Origin: Streptomyces rubellomurinus
GTDB taxonomy: Bacteria > Actinomycetota > Actinomycetes > Streptomycetales > Streptomycetaceae
Assembly (NCBI RefSeq): GCF_000961885.1
Contig: NZ_JZKH01000111.1
Location: forward strand, 1 to 21,538
DNA length: 21,538 nucleotides
Direction of reading: 5' to 3'
In this document: positions 8,500 to 15,815 of the stretch, one piece after another
Layout of the letters: every line of letters begins with the position of its first letter
How positions within the stretch are numbered: the stretch's first letter is position 1
Made by a program: the position numbers and the translations under genes
Notes under the pieces: generated by a model
What the model was told of the DNA's origin: nothing
The model's database searches: none
What the model saw: the letters and a program-made list of their open reading frames with translations, nothing else

Positions 8500-8592
8500 T
8501 CCTTTTGCTGCAGCGGGCTTGATCACATTCCGCGTTGCTCGGCAGCAAGGTTCGTGATGCTCGAACCGGCCGCCTTCGTGCCTTTCCTCCGC

Positions 8593-8598
8593 TAGCCT
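8593..8598 (+). promoter_or_regulatory. Possible -10 element of a leaderless transcript
   Basis: TAGCCT fits the TAnnnT -10 consensus and lies 7 bp before the GTG at 8606, while no good Shine-Dalgarno sequence precedes that GTG. This is the usual layout of leaderless actinomycete transcripts. No clear -35 is visible. Confidence 0.35.
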
Positions 8599-8605
8599 GC
8601 TTGGG

Positions 8606-9667
8606 GTGACGGACGCGACTTTTGACGGCCCCAGCGCTGCTCGGTACAGCGAGATCGCAGAAGATCTGGCGCTTCTCGGCGAAGCCTTCGGGCTGGGCGA
8701 AGTGCGGGAGTGCGGTTTCCTGTCGGACGGGTTGATGAACGGGAACTGGCGGCTGGATACGGCCGAGGGCTCGTTCGCGTTGAAGCGGATCATGGATGTG
8801 CCGCTGTCGCTGGCACGTCGGAACCTGGCTGTGCTGTCGGCGCTGGCCGACGACGGCCTGCCGGTGGGCAGGGCGCGGGTCTCCTCGACCGGGGACACGG
8901 TGGTCGAGGTCGCCGGTCGCGGGTACTGCGTGATCCCGTGGATGGAGGGGAGCCATCAGCCGGGTACGGCTCTCTCGATGGAGCAGGCCGGTGATCTCGG
9001 TGTTCTCCTCGGTCGGATCCACCAGGGCTTGAACGGTGAGCAGGTGGCCGGTCTGCTGCCGCCCGCGCCGGCGCAGGTGACCGTTTCGGCGACCACCCCC
9101 GCTGCCGCCCGCACGGAGGCGAACCGCTTCCTGGCGTTGATTGCGGGCCTGGAGAACCGGACGGCGTTCGACGCCGAGGCCGTCGCGGCACTGGCTGAGC
9201 GCAAGGTGCTGCTGGAGAAGTACGGGAGCGAGCGCCCGGCTGGCGACGTGGCGGTCGGTCCGGTGGGGTGGACGCACGGTGACGTCCAGCACCGGAACGT
9301 GTTGTGGCGAGACGGCGCGATCGTCGGGGTGATCGACTGGGACCGGATCCGGGTCCGGCCGTTCGGCGAAGAGGTCGCCCGCACCGCCACGGTGCAGTTC
9401 GGCGGTGAGGACGGCTTCCTCGACCTGGAGCGGACCTCCGCGTTCGTGGCCGGCTACCGCTCGGTGGTGCCCATCTCGGTGCCGGCGCTGGCAGATGCGG
9501 TGGAGCGGCTGTGGTGGAAGCGCATGTCGGACTACTGGCAGCTGGTCTTCCACTACGACCGCAACGATCACTCGTGCGATCACCTGTTCCTGCCCGCTGA
9601 GCGGTTCCTGGCCTGGTGGAGCGAGCGGCGCGACGAGGTGCAGGCGGCGTTCGCGGCTATGCCGTGA
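8606..9667 (+). CDS. APH/ThrB-fold phosphotransferase (small-molecule kinase)
   Basis: This 353-residue protein has the aminoglycoside phosphotransferase / type II homoserine kinase fold. Seen are ALKR with Lys60 as the ATP-binding lysine, the catalytic loop WTHGDVQHRN (HGD 224-226, Asn231) and the metal-binding GVIDWD (Asp244), all intact. Substrate cannot be told; members phosphorylate aminoglycosides, homoserine, choline, methylthioribose and sugars. It is transcribed towards the sugar operon and its last 11 bp overlap the end of the aminotransferase gene (9657-9667). It could serve the same pathway, for example as resistance or salvage enzyme. GTG 8606 is the first start after the putative -10; there is no convincing ribosome binding site. 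Confidence 0.85.
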   Translation: MTDATFDGPSAARYSEIAEDLALLGEAFGLGEVRECGFLSDGLMNGNWRLDTAEGSFALKRIMDVPLSLARRNLAVLSALADDGLPVGRARVSSTGDTVVEVAGRGYCVIPWMEGSHQPGTALSMEQAGDLGVLLGRIHQGLNGEQVAGLLPPAPAQVTVSATTPAAARTEANRFLALIAGLENRTAFDAEAVAALAERKVLLEKYGSERPAGDVAVGPVGWTHGDVQHRNVLWRDGAIVGVIDWDRIRVRPFGEEVARTATVQFGGEDGFLDLERTSAFVAGYRSVVPISVPALADAVERLWWKRMSDYWQLVFHYDRNDHSCDHLFLPAERFLAWWSERRDEVQAAFAAMP

Positions 9668-10865
9668 GCACCGTGCGCATCAGCACGGTGGCAAGGGCTT
9701 CGGCCACCTGCTCCATGTAGTCCGCAGCGGGGATCTGCGGCACCTTGAGGACGATCATCTGCCGCAGGGCCTTGTAGTAGTTCGGCAGTTCGTCCCTGGT
9801 CGGCGGCTGGTAGGGGCTGTCGGCGAGGTGGGGCCAGTAGCGGGCGGCCAGGTCGGGGCGTTGCAGCAGCGGGGTCTGGGTCCAGTCCTCGTACTGGGCG
9901 CGGAGGGGGACGCCGGCGGCCCGGCACTTCTCGTGGAGCGTCTTCGGGTCGGGCACGCGGACGTTGATCGTCAGCGGGGTGCCGTACCAGCCCCGGACGG
10001 AGAGTTCGCCGATCTCCGGCCAGGTGATGGGTGCGTCGTACTCCTCCAGGGCCTTGCGCAGGGTGGACAGGTTCTGTTCGGCGGCGAGCATCCGGTCGGG
10101 CAGCGTGCGGAGCTGCTGGCGGGCGATGACGGCGGAAAGGGCGGGCATCCGGTACTTGTACGCCGCCCCGGTGTCGGCGAGCGGCTTCAGCTCGGGGAGG
10201 GTGAGTTCGGCGGCGAGCCGAGCGGGGTGGTGGCCGAGGGTGAGGGCGCGCTCGTAGATCTCGCGGTCGGAGGTGGTCAAAACGCCGCCTTCGCCGCCGG
10301 AGACGGACTTGGACTCCTGGAGGCTGAAGCATCCGGCGGCGCCCCAGGAGCCGACTGCCCTGCCCTGGTAGACGGCGCCGTGGGCGTGCGAGCAGTCCTC
10401 GACGATCGGCAGGTCGGTGGCCTTGGTGAGCCGGTCCATGCGGGCGGGGATGCCCCAGGTGTGGGTGGCGAGGACGGCGGAGCACTGGACGGCGATCTGT
10501 GCGACTGCGGGGGCGGTGATGTTGGGGCTGTCGGGCTCGATGTCACAGAAGACGGGGTAGCTGCCAGCCTGGTAGACCGCGGTGATCGCGGAGATCCAGG
10601 TCATCGGGGAGACGGCAACGCCGGCTTCGGGGTTGGCACCGACCGCGTGGAGCGCGGCGTGCAGGGAGGCGGTGCCCGAGTTGAACGAGAGCGCGTGACG
10701 GGTGCCGGCGAGGCGGGCGAAGGCGGCTTCGAGGGCGTTGGTGGCCGGGCCTCGGTTGATCTCGGAGAGGTGGCCGGCGTCGAGGAGCTTGAGGACGGCG
10801 TCCTTCTCGGCCCGTCCGTACTTGGGCTCCCGGGGAAACGGGAGGGTGACCTTGGGGTTGCTCAT
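9657..10865 (-). CDS. DegT/DnrJ/EryC1/StrS family PLP-dependent sugar aminotransferase
   Basis: This 402-residue enzyme probably transaminates a keto sugar or keto-cyclitol. The fold-type I features are complete: NSGTASLHAAL (62-72), the pyridine-binding EDCSHAHGA with Asp157, the Schiff-base lysine Lys186 in SLQESKSVSGGEGG, and the YKYRMPALSAVIA segment near 255 typical of the family. Length is normal. Relatives act on UDP- or dTDP-keto sugars (for example ArnB on a UDP-4-keto-pentose) and on scyllo-inosose or aminoDHQ-type precursors. With a UXS-like enzyme in the same operon, a 4-keto-pentose is a reasonable but unproven substrate. It is last in the operon, 23 bp after the APH-like kinase, with AAGGA just upstream of ATG 10865. 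It ends by overlapping the convergent kinase gene. Confidence 0.9.
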   Translation of the reverse strand: MSNPKVTLPFPREPKYGRAEKDAVLKLLDAGHLSEINRGPATNALEAAFARLAGTRHALSFNSGTASLHAALHAVGANPEAGVAVSPMTWISAITAVYQAGSYPVFCDIEPDSPNITAPAVAQIAVQCSAVLATHTWGIPARMDRLTKATDLPIVEDCSHAHGAVYQGRAVGSWGAAGCFSLQESKSVSGGEGGVLTTSDREIYERALTLGHHPARLAAELTLPELKPLADTGAAYKYRMPALSAVIARQQLRTLPDRMLAAEQNLSTLRKALEEYDAPITWPEIGELSVRGWYGTPLTINVRVPDPKTLHEKCRAAGVPLRAQYEDWTQTPLLQRPDLAARYWPHLADSPYQPPTRDELPNYYKALRQMIVLKVPQIPAADYMEQVAEALATVLMRTVLTA

Positions 10866-10888
10866 GGCGTCCTTCCGGGTGGGACGGC

Positions 10889-11857
10889 TTACGGGCGTCG
10901 CCGTTCGGTGGAGCAGGGGTCGGGGGTGATGCGCGGGACGGCGGTGAGTTGCCCGTGGTCGAGGTCGTCGAGGTCGGCCTGGATCTGGGCGACCCGAAGC
11001 CGGACCATGTCCTGGTCGTCGCAGGAGGCGTGGAAGTGCAGGAGCGAGACCGCGATGCGCAGGCGGAACAGGACGAGCGGGAGCAGGCTGTCGGCGGGGA
11101 ACGGTCCGTCGAAGTAGCCGGCGAGGAGGGCCTCGGTCATCGGGGCGGGTTCGCGCAGGGACCAGCCGGCGAGTTCGGCCAGCGGGTCGCCGCCTCGGAC
11201 GCTCTCCAGGTCGACGACTCCGGTGATGTGCCGGTCGTCGGTGAAGATGTGGCGGCCGACCCAGTCGCCGTGCAGAAGCTTGGGCGCCGTCGTTGGGAGG
11301 CGGTTGACTCCGGCTTCGAGGATGAAGCGGGTGCGGCGCAGAAGCCCGAGCAGGTCGAGGCCGTCGAGGCTCGGTGTGCTGCGGGAGGGTAGGGCGAGGA
11401 ACCAGCCCTGGACGGTGGAGTGTTGGCCGATGCCGTGTCCGTCGAGCTGGCCGAAGCTGCTGACCTCGACGGCGTGCAGGCGGCGGAGGACCTCACCGGC
11501 TCGGGCGGCGGCATCCAGGTCCGCCGGCTGCGGCGGTTCCGCTTCGATCGGGCGGCCGGGGCAGCGGGTCTCGACGCACGCGTCGATGCTGTGCCAGATG
11601 ATCCGGGCGGCGGGGATGCCCGCTTTCTGCATCCGGGCCGAGGCCCAGGCGGCGGTCGCGTAGCGCGAGCGGCTTCCCGCACGGCGGACCTTGACGACCA
11701 GCTCGTCGCCGTCGCGGGTGGTGACGGCGAAGGGGAGGCTGTCCGTTCCGGACCTCAGCGAGGTGAACTGCGCGTCGGTGCAGTCGAAGCCGGCGGCGGT
11801 GAGCGCGTCGAGCAGCAGCGGATGGGGCCGGACGATGGTGGTGTCACCGGCGGGCAT
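10889..11857 (-). CDS. APH-family phosphotransferase with variant catalytic loop
   Basis: This 322-residue protein resembles the APH kinase fold: ELVVKV with Lys56, LHGDWVGRHIF (HGD 196-198) and GVVDLESVRGGDP (Asp216). The residue that is normally Asn in HGDxxxxN is His203, and the usual DWE/DFD reads DLE. Some APH-like proteins have a His at this place, so activity is possible but less sure than for the kinase at 8606-9667. The substrate is unknown; a sugar or cyclitol hydroxyl in this pathway is the simplest guess. The open frame extends upstream to 12100, but ATG 11857 is preceded by GGAGG at 7-bp spacing and the extra residues are an out-of-frame read of the neighbouring gene. It overlaps the oxidoreductase gene by 14 bp. 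Confidence 0.8.
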   Translation of the reverse strand: MPAGDTTIVRPHPLLLDALTAAGFDCTDAQFTSLRSGTDSLPFAVTTRDGDELVVKVRRAGSRSRYATAAWASARMQKAGIPAARIIWHSIDACVETRCPGRPIEAEPPQPADLDAAARAGEVLRRLHAVEVSSFGQLDGHGIGQHSTVQGWFLALPSRSTPSLDGLDLLGLLRRTRFILEAGVNRLPTTAPKLLHGDWVGRHIFTDDRHITGVVDLESVRGGDPLAELAGWSLREPAPMTEALLAGYFDGPFPADSLLPLVLFRLRIAVSLLHFHASCDDQDMVRLRVAQIQADLDDLDHGQLTAVPRITPDPCSTERRRP

Positions 11858-12800
11858 CGGGGACCTCCGGCACCAAGACGGGGCGTCGGCTGACGGCGGA
11901 CCGCAGGGCGGCGTCCAGCAGGGCGATGGAGCCGAGGTTGTCGACGGCAGGCACGGGGACGGTGCCGGGCTGGTGGAGGGCGTCCACCATGGCGGTGATG
12001 CACCGCTGGTAGGCCGGGGTCGTCCTCGGCTTGGTGGCGGGGTCCTGGGCCCATCGGGCGGCGAAGCCTCGGGCCTCCACACGCCAGTCGCCGTTGGCAT
12101 CGGTTCGCAGGAACGGGTCCACGATGAACCCGCCTCGGTAGGTGAACAGCGAGTCGTCCGCGAAGCGCACGGTGATCACGGCGATCGAGCTGTGCGGGGC
12201 GAGGAAGCCAGCCGGAGCCTCCATGCAGGTGATCTCAGTCGGTGGCGCGGTGATCAAGGCGCGGAGCTGGTCGAAGGCGTGCACCGCAAGGTCGGTCGTG
12301 GCGGGCAAGCGCTGGCTGCTGCGGAAGCCGGGGCCGGGCAGCGTGACGAAGGTGTCGGCGGTGACGACGAAGGGCGGCTCGGCACCGACGCGGACCATGT
12401 CGCGGAAGGCAAGGAAGTCGGGGTCGGCACCTCGGTTCTGCATGACGGCCAGCAGCAGACCGCGCTCCTGCGCGAGGTGAGCGAGGTCGAGCGCGTCGGG
12501 CAGGTTCAGGGCCAGGGGCTTCTCGGTCAGGACGTGGAGCCCGTGGGAAAGGGCTTCGCGGCTGACTCGGTAGTGGTGGTCGGGCGGGGTGAGGTTGACG
12601 ATGACGTCGACCGAGGCCAGCGAGCGCGCCTCGTCGAGCGTCGTGGCGAACGCCGGGTTCAGCTCGTACCGGTCCGCGAGCGCCTGTGCCGCCTGCTGGT
12701 CGGGGTCGACGAGGGCGGCGACCCCGACGCGGCCGTCCGCGAGCAGGGAGCGGACCCAACGGCTCGCGATGCTGCCGCAGCCGATCAGTGCGGCCTTCAC
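11844..12800 (-). CDS. Gfo/Idh/MocA family NAD(P)-dependent oxidoreductase
   Basis: This 318-residue enzyme has the family's N-terminal Rossmann fold (ALIGCGSIA, 4-12) and the conserved EKP (93-95) after the HGLHVLTEKPLA strand. The C-terminal half is the alpha/beta substrate domain. Family members oxidise or reduce a sugar or inositol hydroxyl, often making the 3-keto sugar used by a DegT aminotransferase. WlbA/WbpB with WlbC/WbpE, and NtdC with NtdA, are known pairs of this kind. Here the oxidoreductase and aminotransferase lie in one operon, which suggests the same division of labour. The start is GTG 12800, overlapping the kinase stop as GTGA. A cis-acting Lys/Asp/His triad cannot be assigned with confidence by eye. 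Confidence 0.9.
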   Translation of the reverse strand: MKAALIGCGSIASRWVRSLLADGRVGVAALVDPDQQAAQALADRYELNPAFATTLDEARSLASVDVIVNLTPPDHHYRVSREALSHGLHVLTEKPLALNLPDALDLAHLAQERGLLLAVMQNRGADPDFLAFRDMVRVGAEPPFVVTADTFVTLPGPGFRSSQRLPATTDLAVHAFDQLRALITAPPTEITCMEAPAGFLAPHSSIAVITVRFADDSLFTYRGGFIVDPFLRTDANGDWRVEARGFAARWAQDPATKPRTTPAYQRCITAMVDALHQPGTVPVPAVDNLGSIALLDAALRSAVSRRPVLVPEVPDARR

Positions 12801-13414
12801 GATGCCTCCCGCAGGGCGCGCTCGCCGGCCTGGTGGCGGCGGACGTGGTCGAGGGCGCGTGCGGCGAGTTCCTCGGGTGAGCCGGTGGTGGTGTCGAGCC
12901 GGACGACGGCCGGGGCGAGCGGGCGGTCGAAGTAAGCGTTGAAGTGCTCGCTGAAGTGGCGGTCGTAGAAGATCGTCGGCATGCCCTTGCGCAGGCGGGC
13001 ACGGCGGGCGAGCACGTCCGGGTCGGCGGTGAGGACGATCGTCAGGTCGGGCATCGCCACGCCCCGGCTGGTGACGGCGTGTTGGGCCTGGTCGTCGCAG
13101 TCGAAGCCGTGCATCCGTCCGACCGCGTGCGCATGGGCGAGGAGGGTGTCCACGGTGCGGTCGAGGATCACGTCCCTCTCCGCGACGAGGGCCTGTAGCG
13201 CTCGGGCGAACCGGAGTTCCTCGACGTCGAGGAACTGGGCAATGTTGGTCAACTGGTTTTCGGCCGTGAAGGGTTCGGGCTTCGGCAGCCGGGTGGGGTC
13301 GGGGCTGGCGTGGTAGTAGCAGGGGATGACAGCGGGCTGGTCGAGGTGGGTGGCGAGTGCAGCGGCCAGCGTGGTCTTGCCGACGCAGCTGACGCCCTCG
13401 ATGCCGAGGATCAC
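12797..13414 (-). CDS. P-loop kinase of the thymidylate/nucleoside kinase type
   Basis: This 205-residue protein opens with a Walker A motif GVSCVGKTT (7-15). It has the DVILDRTVD strand-end motif and an Arg-rich lid-like stretch RRARLRKG, as in thymidylate kinase and deoxynucleoside kinase relatives. The core of a true dTMP kinase is not clearly conserved, so the phosphate acceptor may be a nucleoside, a nucleotide or a small sugar-like metabolite. A kinase of this kind inside a glycosylation operon is unusual. The start is GTG 13414, overlapping the GT2 stop (GTGA), and the stop overlaps the oxidoreductase start in the same way. The chosen start gives MILGIEG, the standard beginning of the first strand. 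Confidence 0.8.
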   Translation of the reverse strand: MILGIEGVSCVGKTTLAAALATHLDQPAVIPCYYHASPDPTRLPKPEPFTAENQLTNIAQFLDVEELRFARALQALVAERDVILDRTVDTLLAHAHAVGRMHGFDCDDQAQHAVTSRGVAMPDLTIVLTADPDVLARRARLRKGMPTIFYDRHFSEHFNAYFDRPLAPAVVRLDTTTGSPEELAARALDHVRRHQAGERALREAS

Positions 13415-14940
13415 GGTGTCTCCCTGTCCGTGGTGGTGGGTGGGGCCGTGCGGCGGTTGGTCTTGGGCGCGAGCGCCGAGTGCCTGGTGCCGGTGACGGC
13501 CCAGCGGCCGAGGGCGGTCATCGGGCCGATGCTCTTGAACAGCAGTCCGGCCAGCGTCTCCACGCTCTGCGCGGCGGTCTCGCGTATGGTCAGCGGCCGG
13601 CCCTCACCCTGGGCGAGCAGGCGGACCGGTGCGACGGTGGCCGTCCAGAGCGCTGCTGCGGCCGTCACTCGGACCGGCAGGCGCGTGCGCGGGCCGAGCA
13701 CGAGAGCCAGGCAGGCGACCGTCGCAGGCGAGACCAGTAGCCAGGCCAGGCCCCGGTAGGCGCCGATGGCGAGCGCCGCCGCGTGGTCAAGGCGGCTGCC
13801 ATGGCCCTGCGAGCGCCAGCGGGTGGCGCACTGCGGGTAGTCGAGGTAGCTCTGGAACCAGCGCTCGCTCTGGGCCAGCAACTCGGGCAGGTACTCGGCT
13901 GCGGGCACGGTGGTGGTGAAGGGGAGGCTGTCGACCGGGATACCGCTCAGGGTGAGCCGATAGCCGAAGGCGACGTCGTCGAGCACGGTGAAGGTGGGCA
14001 GGCCGCCGACCTCCCGGAAAACGTCGGCGCGAACGAGGAGGCCGTGTCCTACGGTCTGCGCCAGACCTCGTCGGCCAGGGCCGCGCCGCGTGGAGGCGGC
14101 GTACCGGCGGAGGTTGGGGATCTCGCGGCGGACTGTCCACAGAGTCTGGGCTCGGGCGGCGCCCTGGCACAGGCTCCCTTCCCACCAGGTGCCGGCGGCG
14201 CCCTGCGTGGCGAAGCGGGCGGACTGCTGGACGACGCGGGGCAGCTCGCCGTCCTCAGCCCTGCGGCCGGCCAGGAACTCGGTGGTTCGCAGCAGGAATT
14301 CGCGGCTCGGGCGGGAGTCCACGTCGTAAACGGCGATGTACTCCTCGGCGGAGTCGGCCGCGAGCTGGTCGACGGCAGCGTTCACCTGGGCGGCCTTCCG
14401 GCCGTCACCCTCGTAGTGGATGTGCCGGACCGCCGGAGCGGGTTCCCGAAGGCGCGCGATCTCGTCCGCGATGACCTTCGCCGTCGCGGGGAAGGCCGAC
14501 AACACCTCGGCAGCCGTCGCCTGGGTGAGCGCGTTCGCGCCGGTCTTGGCCAGGGCCTCGGCGAGGGCAGCGAGCTCCTCTCCGGTCAACTGCGGGAAGC
14601 GCCGCAATGTGAGGTCGGCCTCCGTCGCGCCCGTGAGCTGGGCGGCGAGGTGCTCGCGTTCGCGCTCCTCGCGCGCCGTGGACACCAGGGTCAGCGTCGA
14701 CCCCGGGAAGTCCCGGAGGAGCGGCATGAACCACGCCAGTGCACCGACGATGTGCTGCTGCTCGCGCAGCACCGGGATGACGACGTGCAGCACCATCGGC
14801 TCCGCTGCCGCCACCGGCCCAGGCCGGTCGACCCAGGCCAACGTCTGGCATACCTGCCGCAGCCCGTTCGCATTGCGCGCGGCCACGGCGGCAGCGATCC
14901 ACCAGGTCGGGCGGCGCCAGAACGGCTTCCGGCCGTTCAC
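13411..14940 (-). CDS. Family 2 glycosyltransferase, membrane-associated, with QxxRW motif
   Basis: This 509-residue protein is a GT-A fold inverting transferase. Seen are VVIPVLRE (53-60), the nucleotide/metal DxD as DVDS (about 206-209), a catalytic-type LDDVAFGYRL and the QxxRW motif as QSERW. QxxRW is best known from processive enzymes such as cellulose, chitin and hyaluronan synthases. The segment between VVIPVLRE and DVDS is far longer than normal (about 145 residues) and mostly helical and charged. The N-terminus has one short hydrophobic stretch (13-21). The C-terminus has two or three hydrophobic segments (AALAIGAYRGLAWLLV and following), so it is probably a membrane protein acting on a lipid or surface acceptor. 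GTG 14940 overlaps the GT8 stop (GTGA); the longer open frame upstream is not used. Confidence 0.85.
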   Translation of the reverse strand: MNGRKPFWRRPTWWIAAAVAARNANGLRQVCQTLAWVDRPGPVAAAEPMVLHVVIPVLREQQHIVGALAWFMPLLRDFPGSTLTLVSTAREEREREHLAAQLTGATEADLTLRRFPQLTGEELAALAEALAKTGANALTQATAAEVLSAFPATAKVIADEIARLREPAPAVRHIHYEGDGRKAAQVNAAVDQLAADSAEEYIAVYDVDSRPSREFLLRTTEFLAGRRAEDGELPRVVQQSARFATQGAAGTWWEGSLCQGAARAQTLWTVRREIPNLRRYAASTRRGPGRRGLAQTVGHGLLVRADVFREVGGLPTFTVLDDVAFGYRLTLSGIPVDSLPFTTTVPAAEYLPELLAQSERWFQSYLDYPQCATRWRSQGHGSRLDHAAALAIGAYRGLAWLLVSPATVACLALVLGPRTRLPVRVTAAAALWTATVAPVRLLAQGEGRPLTIRETAAQSVETLAGLLFKSIGPMTALGRWAVTGTRHSALAPKTNRRTAPPTTTDRETP

Positions 14941-15815
14941 TCCATGCCTCCCGCAGCGACGTAGTCGTGGAACAGCCGGTAGGTGTCGCGGAGCTGGCCT
15001 TCCGGGTAGCTGTCCTGCCAGGGTTTGTCGGGGCCGGCGAAGTGCACCAGGGCGGCGGTCGCCTCGTCCTCCAGGAGCAGGGCGAGCGGACTGTCCGCCT
15101 CGGCGTAGTGAACGAACCCGGGCTGGGCGGCCTGCGAGGACATCGCGAAGGTGTTCCAACGCCGGTCCAGCCGGTGCCAGTTGTCGTCGACGGCCCAGTT
15201 CAGCGCGTCCTGGTCCCAGAACCGGACCTTGTCAGGGTGCTCGGACAGGAACTGCCTCGACCGCTCGAAGACACCCAGCCTCTGGCAGCGGCCGAGGTCA
15301 ATGAGCATGACGCCGCTGTTGAAGTAGTCCCGACCGTACGGGATGCCGAGCTTGTCCCAGCCCGGCAGCTGGATGCCCCGGCCGATGACCGGGTTCTGCG
15401 GGTCGCGGACCGCGCCGATCGGGCGCCCGCCCAGGGACTGCCGCAGCAGCGGGCGCAGATCCCCGAGGACGAGCGTGTCGGCGTCCAGGTACAGCACCCG
15501 GCGCTCGTCCGGGATGACCTCCGGGATGGCCAGGCGCACGTACACCGCGCCGCTCACCCAGTGGGAGACCGGGTAGCGGGGGTCGGTCATGGGCGCCGGC
15601 CGCAGCTCGGTCCGCAGGCCCGTACGGTCGGCGTCCCGCCGGATCGCCCGCCGGTTGGCGTCGCTGATCTGCTGGTCGAGGACGATCAGGCGAAGCTCCT
15701 CGACGGCGCCCGGATGGGCGGCGGCGATCGAGTGCATCAGTGTCTGCAGCGGGCGGGCGTAGCCGTCGTCGACCCCGCAGACGAGCGCGGGCAGCAGACG
15801 GGAGGTGGTGTTCAC
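14937..15815 (-). CDS. Family 8 glycosyltransferase
   Basis: This 292-residue retaining glycosyltransferase resembles the LgtC/glycogenin group. Seen are ALVCGVDDGYARPL at the N-terminus, the metal-binding DxD as LYLDADTLVLGD (DAD 111-113), YFNSGVMLIDL, and a WDQDALNWAV segment; all are standard for GT8. The donor is usually a UDP-sugar, which fits the UXS-like enzyme encoded just upstream. The protein has no signal peptide or obvious membrane helix. GTG 15815 overlaps the preceding stop (GTGA 15812-15815) and was preferred over the 109-codon upstream extension, which is a frame-shifted read of the epimerase gene. The acceptor is unknown; protein Tyr, lipid-linked sugar and small-molecule acceptors are all possible in the family. 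Confidence 0.92.
   Translation of the reverse strand: MNTTSRLLPALVCGVDDGYARPLQTLMHSIAAAHPGAVEELRLIVLDQQISDANRRAIRRDADRTGLRTELRPAPMTDPRYPVSHWVSGAVYVRLAIPEVIPDERRVLYLDADTLVLGDLRPLLRQSLGGRPIGAVRDPQNPVIGRGIQLPGWDKLGIPYGRDYFNSGVMLIDLGRCQRLGVFERSRQFLSEHPDKVRFWDQDALNWAVDDNWHRLDRRWNTFAMSSQAAQPGFVHYAEADSPLALLLEDEATAALVHFAGPDKPWQDSYPEGQLRDTYRLFHDYVAAGGME

Noticed and set aside
9405..11117. 570-codon + strand frame over the aminotransferase
   Set aside because: It is antisense to a DegT protein with all catalytic motifs in place and runs from within the kinase gene in another frame.
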